Below are positions 35,601-43,405 of a stretch of 64,000 bases of DNA, in pieces. Below the pieces are notes generated by a model that saw nothing but the letters and a program-made list of their open reading frames with translations, made no database searches and had not been told where the DNA came from. The stretch's first letter is position 1. Every line of letters starts with the position of its first letter. The stretch spans positions 558,001 to 622,000 of the forward strand of contig NC_079233.1 in assembly GCF_028502605.1 (NCBI RefSeq), read 5' to 3'. This DNA is from Trichoderma breve. Lineage: Eukaryota > Ascomycota > Sordariomycetes > Hypocreales > Hypocreaceae. A program made the position numbers and the translations under genes.

Positions 35601-38528
35601 TTGTTCGACAGTAAAGCCATCTCTCAGGCAATCGAATTGGGCAAAGGACCAAATGTCTCTTACAACTGGCCGCCAACACTTTCGGCGAGATTCAATGAGG
35701 TGCAGAGGGCGTATCCTGATGACATTGCAGTTAAGGATGGATTCAGGGATGCATCTTACTCTCAGTTATCGAGCGAAGCGAATGGCATTGCACAGCTCAT
35801 TCTAGCACAAGGTGGATCTCCTGGTGCCCATGTTGCTGTTTTATGTGAACCATCTGTAGACTCGGTCGCCTCTATGCTTGCCATCCTTCAGGCGGGATGT
35901 GTCTACATCCCACTAGATCTGAGCCTTCCAGCCGCCCGCCACATATCGATCCTGAATGATTCTGACCCTGCGTTTGTCATCGTTCATGAAGCTACCAAGG
36001 AAGCCGGTACGCAATTGATTGCGGCATCGCAAACTAAGGCTCAACTGCTCAACGTATCCGACATCAAAGCCAAGGATGAACCGGTTTCAATTCAAGGACA
36101 GGCAGACTCACCTGCATTTATCCTGTACACCAGCGGTTCAACGGGCAAACCGAAGGGAGTTGTCCTCTCCCAGGCCAATTTCGCCAATCACCTGGCCGTC
36201 AAGACTCAAGAGCTTCTCATTGAGCGCGAATTAGTCCTTCAGCAGAGCTCTCTAGGCTTCGATATGTCCATCATCCAAACATTCGTAGCTCTTGCTAACG
36301 GCGGCAAACTGGTCATCGCGTCACGCGAGAAACGTGGCGATCCTATTGCACTTTCTGAGCTGATGCAAAAGGAGGGCGTCACATTCACAATTGCTACACC
36401 CACTGAATATCTCATGCTGCTGAGAAATGGTGAAGAACATCTCAAAAAGTGCACTTCATGGCAACAAGCGTGCATGGGAGGTGAGGTGGTGTCATCACAG
36501 CTACTCCATCAGTTCAGATCCTCTCAAGTCTCAGTAAAGCAGCTTACAAACTGCTATGGACCAACTGAAATCACTGCTGCGGCAACTTTCCAAGATTTAT
36601 CTCCAGCACTAACAGATACCTCATTCCAAGTAATTGAGGGTTTGATCGGTAAGGTTTTGCCTAATTACTCCGTCAAAATTCTCGATACCAGCGGCAATGC
36701 GGTACCACTTGGTGTATGTGGCGAGATTGCCATTGGTGGCCAAGGCGTCGCATCGGGATATCTTCATCTACATGAATTAACGGCAGAGAAATTTGTACTT
36801 GACTCACGTAGTACTCAGAAGGATGCCAGAATGTACAGGACAGGCGACAAGGGCAGACTACGCCGCGACGGTTCGCTAGAATTCCTGGGCAGACTCGATC
36901 AAGATTCGCAAATCAAGCTTCGCGGTCTTCGAATCGAACTTGGTGAAATTGAGCACGTTCTCGTTCAGGCTGGCGAAGGCCTATTTTCAGATGTTGTGGT
37001 CACAGTTAAAGGTGATCCTGCCGTTCTGGTCGCCTACGTTGTTCTCAACAAGGACAGGACCGCGGATCGAGCAACGCTACAAGCCATCATTTCGAAATTG
37101 CCTCTTCCGCAATACATGATCCCTGCTGCTATTCAAGTTCTCGAACGGTTACCAACCAATGCCAGCGGCAAAACAGACAGGAAAGCAGTAGCGAGCCTCG
37201 ACTTCGTCCTTGTCGCAGAAGGCAGCCATTCTAACGAACGTCTAGACTTGTCCGAGGGAGAATTACTTCTGCTCTGGCAAAAGGTTCTGCCTAATACAAA
37301 CGAACCTCATATCTTGGACCGTAACTCAGACTTCTTCTTGCACGGTGGAAACTCATTGCTACTCATGAAGCTTCAAGGTGCTATTAAGGACTCCATGGAT
37401 ATCTCAGTCCCCATCAGCGAATTGTACCAAGTCAGCACGCTCGGAAAGATGGCTGCCCATCTCCGCAACAAACGAGACGAACTGGCTACCGAGTTCGAAC
37501 CCATCGACTGGGAGCTGGAAACTGCCATCCCAGATCACATTCTGGCTATATCACAGGACTCGCAACTATCAACCCAATTGAACGCAGGAGGGCACGAAAT
37601 TGTACTCACGGGATCGACGAGCTTCCTTGGAGCAGCAATTCTGAAGGCTTTACTTAAGGAGCCCACAGTCAAGAAAGTCCACTGCATCACCGTCCCCAGT
37701 GACCAAAGCAGCAAGCTTCCAGTTCATCCTAAAGTTGTCCAATACCAAGGCACCCTTTTGTCACCTACCCTCGGACTCTCAGAGACAGAGCGCTTGAAGC
37801 TGCAAACATCGGCTACTTGCATCATCCATGCCGGCGCAAATGGGCACTGTTTAAACAACTACTCGTCTTTACGCGTGCCCAACGTGCAATCCACACACTT
37901 CCTAGCCTCACTAGCTCTACCGCGAGCCATCCCCATCCACTTCATCTCATCAAATCGAGTGGCTCTCCTCTCAGGAAGCATGCAGCCGGCTGCCGAGTCC
38001 ATGTCTAAATTTACCCCCCGTACAGACGGCGCAGAGGGTTTCACAGTGGCCAAGTGGGCGAGCGAGCGGTTCCTCGAAACCCTTGCTGAGAAAGCCCATG
38101 TCCCCGTCACGATCCACAGACATTGCATCTTAACGGGTGACGAAGCACCAAACGAAGATGCTGTGAATGGTGTCATGAAATATTCTTCATTGACTCGTAC
38201 AGTTCCGCTTTTTGCGAACTTTGATGGCTTCTTTGATCTCAAAGATGTCCATGCTGCCGCCGCTAATATCGCAGCCAACATTCTGTCCGAAGACAGTACA
38301 GACAGAGGCGTGCGCTTCATCCACCACTCCAGCGGCGTAAAAGTCCCCATTTCGGACTTTAAGAAGCACCTGGAGAAGATCTACAGCGGAGTCTTTGAAG
38401 AGGTGACAATGGATGAGTGGATTGGCAAAGTGCTTGAGGCAGGCATCGATCCACTGATTACCAGCTACTTGCAGGCAATGGCTGAGAAGGAGGAGGTGAT
38501 TCAGTTTCCATTTTTAGGAGTTTCTTGA
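26673..38528 (+). CDS. Hybrid PKS-NRPS (HR-PKS, tetramic-acid type)
   Basis: One uninterrupted exon of 3951 residues; start in good context (AAACATGCC). Order by motif: KS (Cys176, His313, His356), AT (GHSSGE, Ser641), DH (His968 in HLFQGQVLFP, Asp1145), C-MeT (VLEIGAGTGGTT, about 1412), a degenerate ER/structural KR region without an NADPH motif (about 1680-2080), KR (Ser2216, Tyr2229), ACP (GVDSL, Ser2399), a Ser-rich linker, C (HHLVMDG, 2677-2683), A (YTSGSTGKPKG at 3152; NCYGPTE at 3293), T (GGNSL, Ser3561) and a terminal R* domain (VLTGSTSFLG at about 3644). In R* the catalytic Tyr of YxxxK is Phe3790 with Lys3794 kept, which argues for Dieckmann release to a tetramic acid and not reductive release. 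The C-methyltransferase appears active; enoyl reduction must come from the trans-ER at 20.5 kb. The amino acid cannot be assigned safely. Confidence 0.95.
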   Translation: MPESIAIISTAFRFPGGSNSPAKLWELLKEPRDILKPIDESRLRLSKFHHNNGEHHGSTDVQGASYTLEEDCRLFDASFFGISPLEADIMDPQQRILLEVVYEAFEAAGYSLDQMQGSQTSVHVGVMNGDYYDLQMRDPETLPTHTATGTARSILSNRISYAFDLRGASMTIDTACSSSLVALHQAVQGLRNGEATMAVVGGANLLLDPLMYIAESNLHMLSPDSRCKMWDKSANGYARGEGFAAVLLKPLKDAIRDGDHIEGVIRETAVNSDGRTKGITMPSPTAQAAMIRQAYKNAGLDPTVDRCQYFECHGTGTQAGDPVEAQAIRDAFFPPDSDIQDDAKLYVGSIKTIIGHLEGCAGLAGLIKALLAMKHHTIPPNLHFKELSSKVEPFYHNLQIPTKAIPWPETSDKCLRASVNSFGFGGTNAHVILESYEDEKPAAIEIPDDKFIGPLVLSASTGISLIESVKSYADRIRSDPSLDLENLSWILQKKRSSLSSKIFFSGATRQRLIDFMDRFVEDSSSVPPETVGNQFQPIDPNETPGILGVFTGQGAQWASMGRGLYQSSHLFRSSIEQCEAVLNKLPDAPSWSLTEQLLADEGTSRISEAEISQPICTALQIALVDLLIASGVKLDAVVGHSSGEIAATYAAGIINLENAMQIAYYRGFHSHLAKKSVPGAMMAVGLSFADAYKFCHQPEYFGRLKVAASNSPLSVTLSGDADAIMQAKAHFDESKTFARQLKVDTAYHSHLMIPCAEAYLKSLLACDIQIQSPREDCIWTSSVRGDTDLLEDGLEPLKGQYWVDNLLGMVQFSQAVEHSIWHGGPFNVAIEIGPHPALKGPAEQTLKTYFGTVPNYAGLMRRGDDEVEAFSGALGYVWSYLGSSAVDFDGYRKAFDRQTSSHLLKDLPSYGWDHRRAYWRESRVSRNYRLRNDKSHELLGRRTPDDSDQELRWRNIVRLHELPWIQGHLFQGQVLFPGAGYIVMALQAGAEIADQRAVELYEVTDISMDRAMVIPEGTAGVETLFTARLLEKQSSESLSFEFACYFCNDENNGQPVKAAYGRLTILFGESNTQHLPPRLVPASNLVPIDMDRFYTSMTGVGQEYLGVFRSIKEGRRALGFSSTVSSWETENLKGNNYVMHPGFLDVALQTLYVSFASPASGGYWAPYLPVKVGRLSVNPHATYSNGVMTEMEADSFVTTGSSTLLKGDIHVYPKGGAQTTLQIEGLEMKAVSEPQASNDKHLFSETVWRADSSFTLVDLDTEIENLDDIPLMEALDRTAVYYYRKFLADIGSTDRKTFAWYLQLMTTAAEELIERAANSDHPVIKPEWLEDSAEVIEELNKTHGESVHLKLIRAVGDNLLKLVAGKVQILEVMIADDMLNRFYVEGYNFSILNNKIGQAMKQITFKNPQAVVLEIGAGTGGTTRSVFDAIDNAYSSYTFTDISTGFFENAEERFRDHSGKMTFKVLDIEKDPQSQGFTENTYDVIIAANVFHATRTLGDTMRHVRSLLKPGGFLLMLEVTGPELLRTHFIMGALSGWWLGGDDGRVLSPALTASQWDELLQETGFSGVDTIFYDTADEAQHSVSFVLSRATDSQVELLRNPHSRIHDIQGEQPILIVGGKSLFTTQIVTDVQKSLSHWKKRIIKAKSLDDVPVSTLVPGTSVLFLGDLDKQVFSDMTPERLMRLQSLFLTSKNVLWVTEGRTAKNPEANMIVGVGRTLWTEMAHLKLQFLDIDIDVRSRDISKIITQTFLRLEVLSHPEYDGENSLWQIEPELIYDGEKMLISRILPNKALNDRHNASRRPIKQTLDLQTAAVDIVQEGKSFVLVPSAPSAFTEDDKIQVKYSLSLYNDTQYPVLLNIGSNSHTGETVISLSTSCSSTLDAANSISLGDVPCNAQVLESIACNILLDLTRSKIPTKGTVLFYEPPKALVHQLQSDAYLKNKEFRFVSTGPKQRSPDWIQLFPRASQTANRLLLPLDTSCVIKFQNASSFNLESVLPSNTSILGVSDVLHEFQSKLHKRLPTFLSNLHQLSSDLIHTQMMTVSSLLESSPESLPSFFIIDWSDSGLLNVALKPLDVSKAFSSNKTYLLVGMTKELGLSLAQWMVKNGARHLALTSRTGSVEDPGWVPAMKAHGANVQLFSMDVADLESVTGVVETINKTMPPIAGVCNAAMVLSDGLFADMSFDVLQNTLKPKVDGSRNLDQVFYDTPLDFFVLFSSMASIIGNPGQSNYHAANLYMEGLCGQRRSRGLAASAMHIGMVADIGYVARRGQSMEDHLRKMFFLPLSESDVHQLFAESILASQDTVYGLEPFVDSPEAPKRPPWEGNPRFSHFMRKEASSNEVSKDRALDTDYKQRLQSDEPEDSLIDMVQQVFGRKLEAMMQLSANSINLNVPLIDLGVDSLLAVEIRSWFLKKLGMDVPVLKVLSGDTTAQLCEDATRRFLGLKLKQNSASKPEQQSDVLKVKTETPNSESSRKFLSIETPALQASTASNSSGHEDDSAHSSGDSISVPDIHTPNEECSQNSFNSGSENLVGYEADVLEFGLNQTIKEAEIMSHAQSRLYVAQNYVNDPTTYNVTVTYQIRGNLQIPRFKQALNSVMTHHESLRTCFFKDENTGLLKQGVLPSPSYYLRIVQSKQDDAVDREIALFKAKHWNLEHGRTFGVSLIVQSPEVSTIIFGYHHLVMDGVSWHLFLRDLSTAYQLRPLVKTSSSYIQFAKKQQTAIESGDFAGDLLFWKQLHDQPAEPLQLLPITSVVARKPLTQYASHVQSRVIDTELVSRIKQASKALRVTPFHFHLSIVQLILSRFLALDDICIGVTDANRLDEDFSETVGFFLNLLPLRFQVDQNNTFGQLAANTSRKALEGLAHSAVPFDVILDHLDVARSPAYSPLFQVAVNYRVGALLKTSMGDCEIELTQVEDAKNPYDISFGVTEITSGTCLIELTCQNALYTVEDSQTLMDIYIHLLETLSSNTDLKVKDCPLFDSKAISQAIELGKGPNVSYNWPPTLSARFNEVQRAYPDDIAVKDGFRDASYSQLSSEANGIAQLILAQGGSPGAHVAVLCEPSVDSVASMLAILQAGCVYIPLDLSLPAARHISILNDSDPAFVIVHEATKEAGTQLIAASQTKAQLLNVSDIKAKDEPVSIQGQADSPAFILYTSGSTGKPKGVVLSQANFANHLAVKTQELLIERELVLQQSSLGFDMSIIQTFVALANGGKLVIASREKRGDPIALSELMQKEGVTFTIATPTEYLMLLRNGEEHLKKCTSWQQACMGGEVVSSQLLHQFRSSQVSVKQLTNCYGPTEITAAATFQDLSPALTDTSFQVIEGLIGKVLPNYSVKILDTSGNAVPLGVCGEIAIGGQGVASGYLHLHELTAEKFVLDSRSTQKDARMYRTGDKGRLRRDGSLEFLGRLDQDSQIKLRGLRIELGEIEHVLVQAGEGLFSDVVVTVKGDPAVLVAYVVLNKDRTADRATLQAIISKLPLPQYMIPAAIQVLERLPTNASGKTDRKAVASLDFVLVAEGSHSNERLDLSEGELLLLWQKVLPNTNEPHILDRNSDFFLHGGNSLLLMKLQGAIKDSMDISVPISELYQVSTLGKMAAHLRNKRDELATEFEPIDWELETAIPDHILAISQDSQLSTQLNAGGHEIVLTGSTSFLGAAILKALLKEPTVKKVHCITVPSDQSSKLPVHPKVVQYQGTLLSPTLGLSETERLKLQTSATCIIHAGANGHCLNNYSSLRVPNVQSTHFLASLALPRAIPIHFISSNRVALLSGSMQPAAESMSKFTPRTDGAEGFTVAKWASERFLETLAEKAHVPVTIHRHCILTGDEAPNEDAVNGVMKYSSLTRTVPLFANFDGFFDLKDVHAAAANIAANILSEDSTDRGVRFIHHSSGVKVPISDFKKHLEKIYSGVFEEVTMDEWIGKVLEAGIDPLITSYLQAMAEKEEVIQFPFLGVS

Positions 38529-38773
38529 GTATTGTAGTTTTAGTTTTAGTTTTCCAGATGTTTTACCTGATGACTCTGCCGCCAGTTGACGGTATGAGGT
38601 AGTTCCTTATTAGACATGTACATTAGATAGGTCATAAAAATATGATATGGATATATACAGTACTTGGCCAAATGACTTCAGCATTGCTTTGCAGCTCATA
38701 TTTCCTCATCGGGTCCAATAGCGTATTTCGTTAAAAAGTCCAAGAAACGTTACAAGAGCAATACAAGTACCTA
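38529..38773. other. Convergent 3' spacer
   Basis: A 245-bp spacer between the ends of the PKS-NRPS (+) and regulator 2 (-). It includes T-rich sequence right after the synthase stop and an AT-rich stretch near 38.64 kb, consistent with terminators of both genes. Confidence 0.5.
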
Positions 38774-41138
38774 CTATGATAGCATAAATTCTGGAATGTC
38801 GAAATCGAGCCAATTCCAATCATGAAACGCCTGTGAGAGATCAACACCCTGACCCTGAGCATCAACTCCGAAAAAGATATTGTCCATATTAAAGGGGCTT
38901 TCTTCAGAAGCAACAGCCGCTGCATCATTCTGAGGGTTTTGCTGTGGCTCAGCTTGTGCTGTTCCATTCAACGGTGGCTCTCCGCGCCTCTTGGTGGCTT
39001 CAAACTTCTGCCGATAATCCCACAAAGCTTGGATGCCACCCTGAGCAGATATATCGTACGATATATAAAATTGGAAAATGGCAATGGCCTGTTCCCATGA
39101 AGTCTTATTCGGCTCCTGGTCTAGATCCACGCCCAAGTCTGGTATTAAACTCGCCGCCAGCAGGACTGTCGCCGAACCGAATGTTACTGTAAACAGTCAG
39201 TCAGATTAGCAAAACTTAGCATGTACATATCCGTGTCTCACCTCGTAATGTGTGCCAAGTCGATGCCCGGTAAATGATGTGAATGTTCTTATGTACTTTA
39301 TCAAGGACTGTCTGCGCCGTGGTGACACAGAGCTTGTTAACCTCGTGAAGTAGTCCCATGGTGAGGTTTTGATTGCCAGCCTTTGCTTTCCGTAGCTCCG
39401 AGCGTATTGAACGATTTGCGACGCTTGCTAGCAGACAAGGGCGGAGGACGGTAAGCTTCACATAAATGGAACTACAAAAGATGTTAGAATAAGCGCGCCT
39501 CAATCAACATCTGAGCTTACCGTGTCCTCAGTATCTGTCCTTGAATCTGAAAACATTCATCCACGACATGTTCATTGGCTTCCTGGAGGTGACTGGGTAA
39601 GCTTCCGAGAAACTCATCGAGTTGAAGACAATATTTTGGAATTTCGCTGATGTACTTGGTCAAAAGAGAATTTGAGCGCTGTCCTCCTAGATTCTGACCA
39701 AGAAGGTGTATGTTCCCAGCAATGTCGCGAGGAACATCACACATCTGGCGATAGTATCGGAAAAAGTCGAGCCGAGAGGGCTTATCTACTGGCTGAGAGC
39801 CTTCTCCTTCTTCCTGCAAGTACTCATCGTCAATTGGCTGAGGTGTTGACACCAGATTCGGTACGGTGATATTCATTTGCCACCCAAATGTATATGATGC
39901 TATGCTGTTCGATCGTGGTTAGTTGCAGCACCTTGTGTATAGTATATACGACCATAATCCAGAGCGATAAATACTTACCTATCCATTATTGCTGAAACAT
40001 GCCACACTCTGCGTCTCATTTCCCGCTCTAATTGGCCCATTGATTCGGGAGCTTCTTTATCGAGCCCAAGCCCAAAAGCAACTCTTTGGGCAATACCGAG
40101 TGTGCTCCAGCATCGCGAGGCAAAAGATGTATATTGGAGATAGATGACTCTCAGAAGAAATAGCTGCAACACCTCGAAAGAATATGAATCTAGCGTTTCA
40201 GCGGAAACCAGATGGACTGATCGCCTGTATAACGACTCGGCATCCCTCTTTCTCCAATTAGCAGGACAGTGTTCGGACCGCTGGCAGCCGATAGCTAGGA
40301 CAATATTTATCGTGGCAAGTAGCAGGATATCATTGCCTGTATATCTTGAAAAGGATTCCGTAGACTTCCAAAGAGTCTCATACTTGCTCATAAAGCCTGG
40401 CCGATGTAGCACAGGGAAGACCGGATGCGAATATCGCCAATATGTGCTAACAAGAGAGTCTGCCAGATTCTTCTCCGGTAACAGTAGATCGTCCATATCT
40501 AAGCCTACATCCTCGGCATTTGAGACGTCAAAACCAATTGGATCTCTGAGAATTGACTTGCTTAACGATGACCTTTTAGTTAATGTTGATTTACACGGCT
40601 CAATCGTAGCGATGACTCGATTGATGAAGGAAAAAGTTGAGGGTGGGCCGAATACGTCCTCATCTCGATCGATGGTGTCTTTTGAATCCGAGTCCTTTTC
40701 AATACAGGCTTCTGTGGTACTGTTCTTGCGAGTAAGTTCAGACGACCATTTCTTGCCCAAGGGTTTGGGCTGGGTGGAGTGTCCAACAAGCGAATCTCTA
40801 TTTGAAGCAGCAACAGGGCTTCCACATAAGATTGTGTTATTCGGAGATGGATGTGGAATATTCCTTAAATGCGTAATGCCAAAGTTAGAATTTCCGCATA
40901 ACAGTGAGTGCTATGAAGAGAGTCGAGCATACCGAAGTGACGCAATCCTGTGTTCTCCAGGACGTGTTTGTTCGTAGACACACTGATCAGGGAGACCTCT
41001 ACTCAGACATGTCAAGCACGAAGGACGGTTCCCATCGCACTTTGACTTTCTGGCGCGACAAGGCCGACAGGAAGTTCGAATTCGATTGCGCTTACGGCGA
41101 GGAATGGCCAGCGCCGCTTTGGGCGGCTTCTCTTCCAT
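38774..41138 (-). CDS. Zn2Cys6 transcription factor (probable pathway regulator 2)
   Basis: Predicted protein of 705 residues from exons 40933..41138, 39979..40863, 39521..39904, 39242..39471 and 38774..39186. A basic leader (RRKRNRIR) precedes the zinc cluster C-x2-C-x6-C-x6-C-x2-C-x8-C at residues 24-53 ([14 protein letters not shown]...). The fungal-specific MHR domain follows ([57 protein letters not shown]), with an acidic Gln/Asn-rich tail ending [14 protein letters not shown] that could activate transcription. A long open frame on the opposite strand (40.1-41.0 kb) is a shadow. Head to head with the MFS transporter and immediately downstream of the synthase, so a cluster regulator is likely, which gives the cluster two. 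Confidence 0.88.
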
Positions 41139-41644
41139 TCTTCCCGAGGTCGCCGACAGAAACGCGGAATCTGAGAGGCTTCAGTGGCCCTTGAAGCGCG
41201 GAATTATCATGCAAAAGTACAAAGAAAAGATGAGCAGAATGAATAATAGGGTTTGAGGTGCGAGACAAGTCACCCGAGAATATCAGAAGACGGAAGATGA
41301 CACAGGGAACTCCGAGTCATATGGGGCCGGGGATTGTGGGGAACGGTTAGGAAATAAGACGCTCTCCCGATTGGACAGCAGCCATTTCGTAGGAGATAAC
41401 TGCTTCATCTAATTGGCTCATTACTCGCCGGGGTCATTCTTCAACGCTAATTGGCCTGGAATAGAGTTGCAGGTTGGCCAACAAAGAAATGGTCGCGGAG
41501 ATATGCCAGGGAGCATCAGTACGATGATGTGAGTCGATCGTATAAAAGATGCGGTAGACGAGGTCTCAGACATGCGCTCCAATCATCCGTCCTTGTCTAG
41601 TGTGCCACCTGTAATCATCAGTGCAAAGACATTGTCTCAAAAGG
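41139..41644. promoter_or_regulatory. Bidirectional promoter regulator 2 / MFS transporter
   Basis: A shared promoter of about 0.5 kb with CCGGGGATT at 41327..41335 and CCGGGGTCAT at 41428..41437, the same core found in the other divergent cluster promoters. This extends the candidate regulon to the right end of the cluster. Confidence 0.45.
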
Positions 41645-43405
41645 ATGGCCTCTGAGAAAGATTTCGAGACACCATCTGGTGTAATGCAAAGCTCCGACGA
41701 AAGCGACTCTACAGAGGTGGGTTCTCGAAATGGACAGGTAAATACTGAGAAAGCCTCTCAGGAGGAGGAGGAGATGAAAGAGGGCGGATATGGCTGGTAA
41801 GTTTTTATGGACGTCATTCGCATTTCAATCAGCTGCTTACAAAACATTCGCGTAGGGTCATTGTGGCAGCTGTCTGTCTAATATTGGCCCATTCATTTGG
41901 AATAAACTCTGTAAGTATTTAATATATATATATAGGAAGTAAACGAAGAGATATCTACTAACAAAGCGATTTAAGATGTTTGGTGTTTTCTTAGCATTCT
42001 ACCTAAAAAGCAACACTTATCCGGGAGCTACTCCTTTACAGTTTGCCTTTATTGGCGGTCTCTGCTTTTCGGTTGGTATGGATCTTGACCCGTTGATATA
42101 CAAATTTGCGTGACAACATCTAATGTATTTAAACCTAGCTTTTCTCGTGCCACCGGTATCGACAATATTACATCGCAAAGCGGGTGTGCAGATTACCGTC
42201 ATAGTCGGAGGGATATTCATCTCGTACGTTCGATCGCTCGATGATACATGATTTATAAAAACACGCTGCTAAAACATAATGGTAGAGGTGGCTACATTGC
42301 CGCATCCTTCTCAAAAACCATATGGCAACTCATTCTCAGTCAGGGAGTCTGCTACGGCATCGGCATGGGAATATGCTTCACCGGAACCGCCAGCTTAGTC
42401 CCCCAATGGTTCAAGAAACGACGATCTCTCGCAAATGGTATCGCAACAGGCGGCACGGGCCTCGGCGGTCTGACTTATTCTTTGGCTGCAAATGCAATGA
42501 TTCAAAGACTGGGCATTGCCTGGACGTTTAGAATAATGGCCATCATCTGCTTTGTTGTGATAACAATCTCTGCTCTATTTCTCAAGGAACACGACAAGAC
42601 TCCCAAGGCGGCGGTCAAGATTTTGGAGTGGAAATTCTTCAAGATGCTTGACTTTTGGCTCTTTCTTGGCTGGCTATGGCTGGCCAGTCTGGGATACGTC
42701 GTTGTGGTCTTTTCTCTTTCGGCATATGCCCAACAGGTTGGATTTTCAGCGCAACAAGGCTCTCTCGCGTCTGCCATGTTCAACCGTACGTGGAATTTTT
42801 TTCCCTGTTATGCCGTTTAAGTCATGACACTAACAACTTCGCTCTATCAGTATCGACCGGTATCGGTCGCCCACTTATTGGCTTCCTATGTGATAGGTTT
42901 GGGACAATCAGAGTTACCATGTTGGGCACATTCTTTTCCGCCCTCATTACGTTCTTCATTTGGATATTTGGCGGCAAGTCATATGGAGGTTTGATGGTAT
43001 ACGCCTTGCTCGGCATGTTTCCTAGTCTCTTGTGGGCCAGCTTTGTGGTCATGGCCGTGTCAATTTTTGGCTTGAAGCTGACGCCTGCCGGTAAGTTTGA
43101 AGAGCTTTCATAAGGGTGAAGTGAAGCATGAAATTCTAATACTTGAAATGCAGCTATATCTCTCTCGATCCTCACGTTGGCACTCCCGTATACGTTTGCG
43201 GAGGCAATTGGCCTTAGCTTGAGGAAGTCAGGTGTGGATGGTTTCATCAACGTACAAGTATTTGCTGGCGTCATGTTTGTCGCCGCTGGTATTTGTAGTA
43301 AGTCGAACAGTATTGCACAATTTTGTAACATAGATGGCTAACGTTGAGTTCCTAGCCCTCATACTCACCATCAGAAAGGGTGAATTATATCGGAAACGAG
43401 ACTAA
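41645..43405 (+). CDS. MFS transporter, monocarboxylate-porter-like
   Basis: Predicted protein of 441 residues from eight exons: 41645..41796, 41856..41910, 41976..42075, 42139..42223, 42286..42785, 42851..43090, 43154..43297 and 43356..43405. An acidic cytosolic N-terminus (QEEEEMKEGG) leads into the family signature GGYGWVIVAAVCLIL of monocarboxylate (MCT/MCH) porters. Further membrane segments include IWQLILSQGVCYGIGMGICF, and the loop PQWFKKRRSLANGIATGGTG is typical. About 11-12 helices are predicted, with a short C-terminal tail (RKGELYRKRD). Family members move organic acids or related small molecules across the plasma membrane. Next to the PKS-NRPS and a regulator, export of the acidic tetramate/pyridone product is a reasonable inference. 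It probably marks the right border of the cluster. Confidence 0.88.

Noticed and set aside
37859..38350. 163-codon open frame on the - strand
   Set aside because: Antisense shadow of the R* domain of the PKS-NRPS.
40144..40977. 277-codon open frame on the + strand
   Set aside because: It lies antisense to regulator 2, whose spliced protein has a full zinc cluster and MHR domain. The antisense translation has no family features.
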